Position numbers and translations under genes: made by a program. This document shows, one piece after another, positions 12,001 to 23,700 of a DNA stretch of 64,000 bases. The stretch covers positions 1,922,001 through 1,986,000 of the forward strand of contig NW_024104292.1 in the NCBI RefSeq assembly GCF_003945595.2. The letters run 5' to 3'. The notes under the pieces were generated by a model, which saw nothing but the letters and a program-made list of their open reading frames with translations, was not told where the DNA came from and did not search any database. The stretch's first letter is position 1. Each line of letters begins with the position of its first letter. This DNA is from Pipra filicauda. Its lineage: Eukaryota; Chordata; Aves; Passeriformes; Pipridae.

Positions 12001-15000
12001 ATTCAGAATATCTAACTTCCTATAACTTCCTATATGCTTCAGGTCCCTTCAGCAGATCTGTTTACCCTGCTATAGTTTCCCACTTCTTACCTGTTTAGAT
12101 GTGAGAACACAGCCAGGAGAGGTGTCAGATAAGTAAGATAAGACAGGTTTCCATTCCCCAAATACCTGTGGAATGGAGAACTTCCTCCTGTTTCAAAGTT
12201 GCTGCTTTCTGATTTCTTTCTAATCTTAATGATGAAGCTCATGAGGTAAGAAACAATGTTGAAAAGATTCAAAGAAATTTCACTGACTGAAAAAATTAAA
12301 AGTGTAGCACCTAATTATTTGTTAATGAATCACCCTCTTCATAAAGTGATCCAAAATCTGCTGGCATTCTTGAAAAATAAAGTCTTGTAAATAACACTTT
12401 TAAAAGCTTCTAATTCATGAAGTGTATATGTATTTTGTCAAAGCAAGAAGAAAGTACTCAGCATAATAAAAGAAACCTATCTACTCCCTAACCATGACAG
12501 TTTATTCCATTTTAACAGATACATCTATATCAAGATGCATAAGAAATAGGAACTAAAAATTGAGCTTGGAAACTGAGTATTTCATAGGTATATTATGCTA
12601 AATGGCTTACCCCTTATTGATTCGTGCAGTTATTAGTAAGAAAAGCCTGAGCATATAATCCCACCTGATCCTTAGGCCCTTGGAAATGACAGTTAAAGCT
12701 GGCAGCTGGCTTAGTGGAAGAATGGTGGGATGAAAAAAGCAAATGAATATCATGTTGCATTATTCATATAATTCCACTAACAGAGACACAGGACTTCCAT
12801 TAACTGTTGTTGCTCAAGAGCAGGACTCAGAGTAAAAGTCATGCTGAAAATACTAGTGAGGCTGTGCAAACCTACCAGCATGGTTTTTTTCCAGTTTGTT
12901 TCCCCGCCCCCCCATATTTTGTTTAGTATTTGTGACCTATAAAAAAATATCAAGACTTTAACATTTGGTTTCTGTCTGAGATATGTGCAGCTCTTTCTGA
13001 CCTTCCCCATGAGTTGTACAGACATATTTACGTATTGCATTTGGTCATAAAATCTGTAGAATAATGAAGAAACAGAAACTGGTGTGGCAAGTGCATATGT
13101 TGCAAATCACCACCATAAGTAAAATGCTGCATATGTAAATGGCTAAGCAACACAGTATTCTTGATGTCCAGCCTTATTCAGACGTATTAAAACACCATTA
13201 TAAGAGTACTATTATTATAACAATGTCTAGACAACACTCACAGGAGTAAGGAACCCTGTCATATTAGCTGGTTACAGTTTAGGTAATGAAGGAAGGAAGC
13301 GGGAGAAGAAACATGAATATATGAAATTACTTGCCTACCCTCACTAAGAAAACCAGCAGAGAAACTGGACTGGACCTTACCTAACTCTTTTTTTCGTGGT
13401 CTCATGCCTTTGGGGTGGATTCAACTAATTTTGCTTCAGTCTGTAAAAATTTAAGGTTTAAAGTGAGCTAGACATCTAAATCTAGGCATAGTCTATATGT
13501 CAGAGTCATATTTGAAAAACTGCTCATCCCTTCCTAGGACAGAAAATATGATATGGAGAGATGAACTATTCTCTGGCAATGCCTCTCTTTTCCCTTTGAC
13601 TACAGAAAGAAACTGAAGGATTGATTTCAATTAGATGCCTAACTTTTAGTGAAGTTAGTTCAGATGAATCCCAACTCATTTTATTGGCTTGCAGTACAAA
13701 TTTCAACATCCTAGATGTACAGCATTGGGATCTTCAGAGACATATTAGTCAAAAATCCAATTTAAGGACAACTTAATTTAAAATTTTTACCTTCATGTGG
13801 ATGCCAAAGCAGCAGATCTGAGTTAAAATGTAGCTTGATTCTGTTCTTTGAAAGCTTTGTTCTCACCTAACAGTTTATTTTTCTCAGTTTTCATTTTCAA
13901 AGCACTTTTTGACACAGCAGTTTTCCAGTACAAATTTACACCAACAAAAGGTTCAGGGTGTACCACCGCCATCTCTTTCACTTCTGTAGTTACAGGACAC
14001 GAATATAAAGTCAAGCAAGTTGTACCATGGTGGATGAACCAGAAGTCTTCACTGAAAACAAATCCCCGTTCATTCCAGCAGCAGGCGTGTGAAACACGGG
14101 TCCTGACAGGTGGAGAATGCTGTTTAACTTGGGGCTCTACCCAAGTGACATACCACTGCATATTTTTCAGGCTGCCTTATTTTACTGTGCCAAAGAAAAT
14201 AGCTTTCTCTTGTTCTGATAATGTGCATTTTATGTTCTATGAATAATGTATGGTCCCTGTGTAACCCTTCATTTCAGCTTTTGAAGGCATAGGGTTCTCC
14301 AATTTCCTGTTTCATACAGCAATGATTAGAGTTCCTGAAGTTGCTCATTTACTGAATGAAATAACTTAAATTAATACAAACACCTTTGCAGACTTCTGAG
14401 ATGTGTTTTTCTGAGGATTAACAGAGTTCAAGCCAAAGGATGTGTCTTTTTCCCAATGTAAAAGACAATCTCATACTGTAAAGCTCTCTGTTTCTCAAAT
14501 TCATTAATTTCACACAAACATCAGATACAGGTCATAGTTTCACTGATATATTTTTATACTAATTGCAAATATGAGTCAATTTATGTCAAGGAAGTAATGG
14601 TTAATCAACAGTCAATGGGATCTCAGACTAATACATGTCATCATCACATTATTTGGGATTTTTCTTTTTGGTCCAGAGGGAAGCTAGTTGAAAGTTATGT
14701 GGAAAGGTATGTGTTAGTAACAGTCCTGGTGTAACTGTGTAATTACCAGTGCATTTGGTCATTTCTGCAAGCAGATAAGCAGGGCTGGGTGTAGGTACTA
14801 GATACACAGTTTGTCACTGTGTCTTCAGGAACCCAGCCTGGGGATCCCGGAAGGCTTATAAGACGTGTTTACTTTTATTACGGTTTTTACCACAATCATA
14901 ATTTTGAACACAGAGAATTAAAAAGGGAACAATTCTCTGCTTTCTGAATCTTTTGCTTTATGCCACTGCAGTAGCACAGGGGCATCCAGTTATGGCTGAT

Positions 15001-15070
15001 GCTGCTGTAGAGAAAGATAGCAAAAGGAATACAATTTGGGTCAAAGCTTCCCAGAAGCTTCTCACCCCAT
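12001..15070. other. Unique AT-rich DNA, no gene identified
   Basis: The clearest frames overlap each other on opposite strands at 13823-14246 (132 codons plus, 112 codons minus). Neither shows a family I recognise, and both cannot be coding, so I leave them unassigned. The 15.0 kb end leads directly into the 500-bp duplication. Confidence 0.45.
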
Positions 15071-16070
15071 GCAAAGCCTGTACAGAAATGACAATTAATG
15101 AGGTTAATGCCATCCTCTTTACTGTGCACCATCATTTCTGGTCAAAAAAAGCCTATTTTTTCCCCACTTGGTATGCCTCTTACTGCTCACGCAGAGTTTC
15201 CCGAGGCTAGAAAATACCATCAGGTACAGGAAGCAACCAGTGTAGCACTTAGAAAAAGCCTTTCATCTAGAAAAACAATTTCTTTTTACTTCAGATCCCT
15301 GTTACAATTGATGTGAAAATACAGAAATTGGTAGGAAAGAGATGAGAAATGTGTGGGCAACAAAGGCACTTTTGCTGCTAGACAAGGAAAATAATATACA
15401 GAGACAGAGATGAAGGAAGGAAAAGTTGGAATTTAAGAGGCAAATGTGCCAGAAATGTATTATTGTAGACTATCTGCAAAGGATGGGGAAATACAAAGAA
15501 CAGAAATGGTGCTTAACATTAATCAGAAGCTGAAGTGTACAGGAAAGCTTTAAGGGAACAGTTTAAAAAGGCAAAGCCTGTACAGAAATGACAATTAATG
15601 AGGTTAATGCCATCCTCTTTACTGTGCACCATCATTTCTGGTCAAAAAAAGCCTATTTTTTCCCCACTTGGTATGCCTCTTACTGCTCACGCAGAGTTTC
15701 CCGAGGCTAGAAAATACCATCAGGTACAGGAAGCAACCAGTGTAGCACTTAGAAAAAGCCTTTCATCTAGAAAAACAATTTCTTTTTACTTCAGATCCCT
15801 GTTACAATTGATGTGAAAATACAGAAATTGGTAGGAAAGAGATGAGAAATGTGTGGGCAACAAAGGCACTTTTGCTGCTAGACAAGGAAAATAATATACA
15901 GAGACAGAGATGAAGGAAGGAAAAGTTGGAATTTAAGAGGCAAATGTGCCAGAAATGTATTATTGTAGACTATCTGCAAAGGATGGGGAAATACAAAGAA
16001 CAGAAATGGTGCTTAACATTAATCAGAAGCTGAAGTGTACAGGAAAGCTTTAAGGGAACAGTTTAAAAAG
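15071..16070 (+). repeat. Perfect tandem duplication, 2 x 500 bp
   Basis: Bases 15071-15570 and 15571-16070 read identically through their full length when compared line by line, with a period of exactly 500. The copies abut head to tail. The only junction homology is a single G shared by the unit start and the base after the second copy. The unit is ordinary AT-rich non-coding DNA, and its 72-codon frame is simply carried in both copies. Perfect identity means a very young duplication, a haplotype difference merged into one sequence, or an assembly error. Confidence 0.97.
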
Positions 16071-19000
16071 GACTCAGTGGTATGAACTTGGTTAGAGAGA
16101 AGAAAGGGCTTCCAGAGGGTGCAGAACCATAGATGGGAATCAAATCCTGGTGTGTGGAGCCTCCCAGAAGGTGTGGAGAGGGTGAAGCAGAACAGCAAGA
16201 GGGATGGATATGATGCCAGGTGGAGCTGCTCATGTAAAACATCACAGGATTAAGCCACATAGGTCAGAGTAAGACGAAGTTTAGCAAAGCAAGCCTGTTG
16301 TTTAATCCACTCATATGCTCTTTCAAATTAACATTTATCCCTTACTAAGGTAGACTTACTAAAATGCTATTAGCAATTTTGGCTTGTCCTGTCTGAGACT
16401 CTTTAGTTGAGCTTGAGGAACAGGAAGTAGATGCCCAGTTTAGAAGACAGGCTCAGGGATGAGCTAAAACCTGGGCAGTCTCAAGGTGGAGGAGTCCCAA
16501 ATTGATAACCCATGATAAATGAACCAAGTGGTTCTTTCCTTTAGTTGAATTTCTCACAACACAGACATCTGTTTGCTGTTTTAATTGCTTGGACTGTGAA
16601 TGATCATGTTTAAGCTTTCTACGTGCCATAAAATAAAGAAGATTTTAAGCCGTAACATGGACCTGAACATTCAGGCTCATTCACACCTGAGTTTAGTACA
16701 TCCTGACTAGACCTTTCCAGCTTTGATAAAGCATCAACTTTTGTCTGAAAAGAAAAATGAAAAATAAAATTTTCTGAAAAGCTACTCTAAGCAGAGGAAA
16801 AGCTTGCTTTGTTGAAACATCTAAGACAATATCAGGAATGGAGGGAAAGAATATAAGAAATATTTTTTATGTTGGGTTAAGGAATAAACTCCTGCTTTTT
16901 TGAATAAACCATGGTAGTTATTTCTGCATAGAAAGGTTTACCCCAGTTTTGGTCTCAATATTTTTTTAGACCTCAGTCTAACAAAGCCTTTAGGCCAGTT
17001 GTGAAGCAATGTAAAAAAAAAAAAACCAAAAACAACCAACAGAAGCTGTGACTAGGAACTCCTCCGGATAAAGAAATTGCTTAGAGGTTTTGCTGAATCT
17101 TTGCAGAAAATTGATTCGTTGCTAAGGTGATGTTCATATCAGTAAGTAGAATGGGTGAGGAACTATTTTCTTGGCTTGCTGACGAATGACACGGCACAGC
17201 TTGCAGCTCTTACATCTGTAACTGAGTGTATTTCTCCTCAAAAACTAGTGGGGGTAGCCCCAGGACTGCTCTGTTCTGGTTCTCAGCCCACTGGGTGAAA
17301 GTGTGGATGCTGGCATGGGCCAGAGTTCTGCCAAGGCTATGCTGATAACTACTGAGAGTCTGGACTCCTGGCTGCACCCATGTGCTGTTTTGGTCAATGC
17401 TCTCATTATCCCCTTCTAGATTCTTCATGGACCACTTAGTGTAAAACCCTGAAATGGTACGTGTTATTTTACGTACTTTTAGTTTCTGCTAGCTTGGGTC
17501 TCTCTCATTGCGGATGAGAACTAGATCGTTGAGATACAAGTGCCTTGTAAATCCATCATATTGCAGATACTACGCTGATAGGTATGGCAGGCACATTTAA
17601 GATGCACAGGTAATGCAACTGCATTTACAGAGTCACAAGAGGTGATGCAGCTCTATACAATATGGGGGTAATTTCACTTAGTTTTGATCTCTGTCACTTC
17701 AAGGAGAGGAGATAAAAATTGGAATTGTCTTTAAAAACTTCAAATAAACAAATCCTTCAAGTCATGGGGAAGATGTCTCGAAAATAAACCTACTGGCAGG
17801 TAAAATGCTGTCATATAAAGAAGAGTTAAATGGAAGAGGAGCAGTGTCTGGATCAATAGGATATATATGCAGCCTGAACTCATACTGAGAAAGTATGCTG
17901 TAAGAAGGAGGACTGTGTAATAACACAGACCTACTACATTTCAAAGCTTTTAATGAACTCTGCCCATTTATCCAATTCCTTCTCTTTGTCAGGCTTGCTG
18001 GGAATTATTTAATTTTTTTTAGGAGAGAAAAAAGTTACAAACCAAAAAGAAAGCATCTGACTGTCTCCAGTATTATGTGCTTATTTTTTTTACTCATTTC
18101 ACTTGGCGTAAGCAAACTGCAGTATGTATTTTAGGAAATAATAGACAGATGTCTGTATGGGTTAAATTACACAATACAAGAGAAAGTTAAAGTAGGTAGT
18201 TTTCTATTGAAAAGACAGATAGTGCTTTTAAGATAGTACTGATGAATTTCATTCAATAATAGAATGATTAAATGTCAAACTAAAATCAAACTAGATCCTA
18301 AAAGAATTGATGAATAGAGTAAGTGAAAGTATTTTAAAATCAAAATACTCTGATGGAGGAAGAATATCTTATATTTTATATAGGAGGTGTTATTCTGTAT
18401 GCATCTGCATTTATTTTCATCAAAGAAATGAAACATGCAAGAATAAAAGGATGTTAAAAAAACAATAAAAATGCATGTTATGTTATTGACTCCAATAGAA
18501 GAGGGACTGAACCAATTCTGTGTCCTGCTGCAGTTACTCAGTTTAGGGTTCATATCACGTAGATTTGGGAAGGACTTTAGCTGTTTAAACACAGGTTTTG
18601 GATGATAAGGATTACCAAGACACCCTCATGGGACTGTCAGCTACAGCAACTTATCCTAGGCAAGTTGCACACCTTTCTGGAGTGGCAGATAGAAGCCAGG
18701 TGAGCTACCCGACCACATACCACATGTTGCTAAAAGCCTACTTTCAGTAAACTAGATTCCCTACAATGTAGGAGTGGTTTCCACTCCAGACACCTACATT
18801 CACATGTCTATATGTGGGTGTGTACAGGTATGTTGGTGGCTAGGACTAGTAGCTGTGAATACTACTAGTAGCAGCAGTACTCACAGTTAGCTGTAGCTAC
18901 TGTCCCTGCTGCCAGAACTATCTTGTGTCTATTCTCAAACACAAGTTTTTTTAGCAGAAATCATACTTGGGACTGCAGTTCAGAGAAGACCAAGAACACA

Positions 19001-20776
19001 GGCGTTTTGACAGTGATCAGCGGTCAAAGTTACACCTTTTAATTGCCACAGCCTCATAAATTATTTTTAGGACCTTCCTCATTCAGTAAGCCCCAAGAAA
19101 ATCATCTGGCTTAATCCATAAAAAATATGTTTTGATGGTAGGATCCATTGGTGCAGTGACAGATGAGGTAGGTGCAGAGAAGACACTGATGTTAACATAG
19201 ATGTTGAGATGAGGCTCTGTCGCCTGAACATGGCTATGTAATATCTTAGGTGCTATGATCCCATCCAGCAGCCCAGATAGCCTTTAAAGGCCACAATGAA
19301 GTTTGAACTGAACCTTGAGATGCCAGACTGTGGTACAGCTGTATATTCTACTCTCACACCTTTGGACTGGGGAGTAAAGAGACCTGTCAATTTACCTTCA
19401 CTCTGGTAAGGGGTAAGCTGCCATTGAATCACACAGCTGTGTGTGATTGTCAGCAATTCTGTGTCATTGGGAGAAAAAATAGCAGCTAGCACCCTCAATG
19501 AATTTCCAGGTGGTTGTTTACATTTCAGCTGTCTACCACAAGATTAATATATGAATATAATATAAAAATGCATGCAGAAGTCTGAGAAAATTCCAATGAA
19601 AAGTTACTTAACTAAGCCAGTTATTTTTTTAAGTCTGTGTATGTGAGGATTTTATTTTGACGTCTGAAAGAAGGCTGACATTTTTAAAAGTGTTTACATG
19701 CTGAATTCCCTCTGTTTTCAGTGAAAATTAGCCATTTAATCCCTTCAAAGCCTGGCTCTTAATCCCAGGATTTCAAGCACAGCCCCTACGTGTTCCCATT
19801 TCCATGCTATTGACTCCAATTCTCTGCCAGTGTAGCTGTAAAGCATTAGCCAAACCACACTATCCATCTCTGAAGGATGCCAGTGCAAAAAGTGAAGCAA
19901 ATGTTTTGCCTTCTGGTGGTATTCTCTGCATGATCAGGAGCAAATGGGCACCAGAGACATGGGGGTGGTTGTGTTTCAGGACAGGCAGGTCTGGGAGTCC
20001 AGACAGCCAGGTGGGCAGAATTGCCCCTGCTGATTGGTGGGGGGGACAACCACTGTGGAGGTTCTTCTCTCCATCAGGTGCAGCCGTCACCACCAGCAGA
20101 AATAAACTTTTCCTTGGGAGAACAAGGATGGTACTGCGTGACTTCAGACAGCAGTCTCCTTTAGCCAAATTTACAGTGGGATTTTAATGCCTAAGGATGT
20201 CTGGAGTTTACAAAAGTATTCGTGATTTAGGCAATTTTTTTGCTAGGAGTATGCTTTACTGTGCAATATTTTTCCCTACACTTGCATGTGCCTGAATTGC
20301 GAACCCACTTTCAACAGGGAACTTCAGACTATACTTGCTATTTTACTGTGAAGAAAATCATAATATGAAATACGGACTCTCTCATGGAATAAAGTTGCCA
20401 GCATACTTAAGTTCAATTAGTTGAGGGATTAATTTTTTTACAGTATTTTAATGAAAGAAAGTAAACATGCCGTACAATATTAATAATAATATAAATATAT
20501 GCATAAATGAGATTAACTTCAATGCAGTATGAAAGTTGAAGGAATATCTGAAGTATTTTCACTATAACAAAGCAAACTTTTAAGGACAATAGAAACATTT
20601 TTTGTTTTTTTTCCCCAGAAAAACATAATCAAATTCTATATATTTCCACAAAATATATCAATACAGAGATAATCACATTTGCTAATGGAAAATCCGTTCT
20701 GCTGGAATAACTTGATCAGTCCCAGTGAAGACATTCAGTCTGGCCCCATAAACTCTTTCTTTCCCTCTCCTAACAA
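16071..20776. other. Unique AT-rich DNA, no gene identified
   Basis: Several frames of 60-127 codons occur, none with a recognisable domain. A somewhat GC-richer patch at about 19840-20187 is open on both strands and could be an old exon or repeat, but gives no family match by eye. There is an A-rich run near 17012-17024. Confidence 0.45.
18846..18900. repeat. Hairpin-forming inverted repeat
   Basis: CTAGTAG (18846-18852) and its complement CTACTAG (18862-18868) form a 7-bp stem with a 9-base loop. A longer imperfect pairing can also be drawn between 'gtagctgtgaatac' and the 'gtactcacag'/'tagctac' segments to its right. It has no obvious function. Confidence 0.4.
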
Positions 20777-20796
20777 CTCTCTCTCTCTCTCTCTCT
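20777..20796 (+). repeat. (CT)n microsatellite
   Basis: Ten uninterrupted CT units. Confidence 0.9.
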
Positions 20797-23700
20797 GTAT
20801 TGAGGACACAGTACACTCGTTGTCATTTTAAAATCGTTTCGGTCTTTTTGTTTTTCCCTCCTGGTATATTATCTAAAGCATATATATTTCTATGCTCGTG
20901 GTTCATGAAAGCCAAATTAAAATTAGCTGGGTGAGAAGAAAAGAAAGAATTTTTCCTACATTTGACAATATTTCCCTTCTCTTTACCTTAGAAGGAGTTG
21001 GAAAATGGATCCCCTATTTATTTTTTAATCATGTACACTCACAGCTCTGTAAAAGAGATGATTGCTCACCACTGTTACTGTCTAATGTCACAGTGCCCCA
21101 CTCCTACCGTTTAGAAATGAGAAGAGCTTTCTAACAAACCTGACATCACCAGAAACCATGCTGGTTTTAGATAGTCCATGAGCATTGTTTAATAATTAAT
21201 GTGATTAGCTGCCTTCAAAATATATTGTTTTTATTTTCTGGACTTACCTTTTTCAAAGACTGTGGTGTGATAAATGTCATCGTTAAGACTCTGTGATACA
21301 TGCATGGTGACTTCCAAACCAGGAATCTCTTCTCTGTTAATTGTGTAGTTATTATTTTTCCACCGGGATGCATTTCCTCAGCAGATAGAAAATAGTTGCT
21401 CATACCCCTCTTCTGTCTTTTTCTTGATTTCTTCTTATTGTTCATGTTGTTTCTATTGTTTATTCATGGTTTTTTTGGAAAAGTTAGCACACAGCTAACA
21501 GCAAGAAAAAGGGTTTGAGAGGACTATGACAGATGTAAATGTCCTACCATGTGCTGCAGAGATTTAGAGGGAATAGCTCTACAAGGAAAAGGTCAGGAAC
21601 CTGGCAAAGAAGACCAGGAACCCGTCTTGAAGTCAGTCAGCTCTGAAGCTTTACAGATGAAAGAGCTTGGCCTTATCTTGTCTGGAGCAAACCCTCCTGT
21701 GTGCCTCAGTTTCCTTCTGCAGACACTCCTGTAGATGCGCCCCAAATCTATCTTGCTCAAGACCCCTTCCAGTCATGGATAGAGTATGACAACATTTTTG
21801 TGATCAATAATAATTTTTTTCCACAAGTAAGCATCGAGATGTGCTAATTCAGGTTAAATTAGGCAAATAATTTGCTTCTGAAAATGGAGAAAATAAAGTG
21901 GATTTAAAAAATATTTTCTAAATTAAATTAACTGAATTTTTGTTTTGAAATGATAACTTCATAAGTTTAAGTTGTAAAAAACCCAAAACAAACTAACCCA
22001 ACTTTAGAAATAAATACTTGAAAACGAACAAAAAAAACTTCCTTTGGAGTTAACTGAGATATTTTTTGATCCAAAGTACATAATATCATTTTTGAGGAGT
22101 GGAAAGACGAAAACAAAAGAAAGGAATTTCTGAAGTCAACCTGATTGATTTTTTTTTTTGTTTGTTTGGCTGCTGTATCAAAAATTCATTTGTTCCCACA
22201 TAAAGCTTTCCAAATCTGAAGGTAAATTACTGTAATTGCTAACTGCCTCAGACCCTGAAGGATGTACTGATATCTGGAAAGAAAATCCATAATTTACACA
22301 CAGTATAAAAATGACCATGCATACAGATAAAACACTCTAACAGTGCCCCCATATAGTGGCATTATCCGCCCTTGCCTTTTATGGAGTGAAATGAGTAACT
22401 ATTTTTTAGCAACAGCAAAAACTATTTTGTTTTCAGCTATAAACTTTTCATTAATTACAGTGTCTGTTGCACAGCAACTGGAAGAATGATTTGGTGACTG
22501 AGGTATAAAGTCAGAGATTAGAGAAGGACTGGACATTTTTCAGCCTAACACAGGTAGAAATTGATACAAGACATTTAGAAGACAAGGTTTAGAAATAGGT
22601 TGGTAACAGGAGTCCCTGGACTCTGATAAGGAAATGACAAGTGGGAGGGAAATGCTAGGGTTCCTTTGAGGATGGAAATGAAGGAACAGATGAAGAAGCA
22701 AGTAGTTGGCAATTAGCAATGCATCCATACTGTATGTCTGTTGGAATGCTAATTGTATACAACAGTGGTGCTACTACAACCCTTATGCGATGACCAGGTT
22801 ACTGTTCATCAGCACATGGACTGTGGACCTCTTCTCCGAGAGGTTTAATAGGTGTTGTAAGACTTGATGGTATTTGTTGCCTTTTCAGCATACCACTAGC
22901 AGGAATCTTTATCCTTTATCACCTTCTACAGGCCTTGCAAAGTCATGCTTTTCCTCTAAAAGGGTGTAAATATGATACTTATCATCTGCGGGAAAGAGCA
23001 AGGAGACCCTGGTAACCAGGGTCTGCAGTGCTGCTAGAGGGAAAGGACTCCCTATTGAGAATAGGGACCATCAACTTTTGTTTCTCTTGGGGCAGAGCTT
23101 CAGCCTGAGCATGAGATAGGCTGGAGGATGCTCAGCTTTGTCTGAGCTTGGCCTGATCTTTTTGTTCTGGTCTGGTTTTAGCTTTTTATGTCTGTGCCTG
23201 TATTTTATCAGCTCTAACAGCCGGCCTGGGTATGCTTGATGGCAACAGTTGCAGCAACAGTCATTTTAATCTGGAAAACACCAGAATGGGTGGTACATGT
23301 AATTCATGTGCTTTTTCCAATTTTGGGAACTGAGAACTAAGCCTTCACTGGTGATAGGAATTGTAGAAATTAATAACAAAGAGGGAGGAGCAATACAGGG
23401 CATGACCTAATCTTTTGTGAAAATAAAGGAATCCAAAGGAAGCAGCAAAATATACAATCTCATCACACACCAGTTCCATCTGCCCCTTCTAACAATATGT
23501 CCCTGGAGTCTAATTGAGCATGGAACTGCTAAAGAGTTCACCATATCCCAGTGGCTTAAAAAGCCACTTGCTCTGCAGGGATACTAAATGCTTTATTTAG
23601 AGGAAATCAATGTGTTCTGGTAACATCTGCCTTGAAATCTCCTCTGGTTTGAGGAAAAGGTGAGGTTCCAGTGCAGCGTCAGTACAATGGAAACACAAGA

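Noticed and set aside
13823..14246. Overlapping 132- and 112-codon frames on opposite strands
   Set aside because: No recognisable domain, no convincing splice sites, and both strands are equally open. Unassigned.
15071..16070. Direct repeat considered as a CRISPR array or LTR pair
   Set aside because: The units abut with no spacer, are 500 bp, lack TG...CA ends and have no internal element. It is a plain tandem duplication.
22338..22362. 'gtgcccccatatagtggc' considered as a CTCF site on the minus strand
   Set aside because: Extra bases between the two half-motifs break the core consensus.
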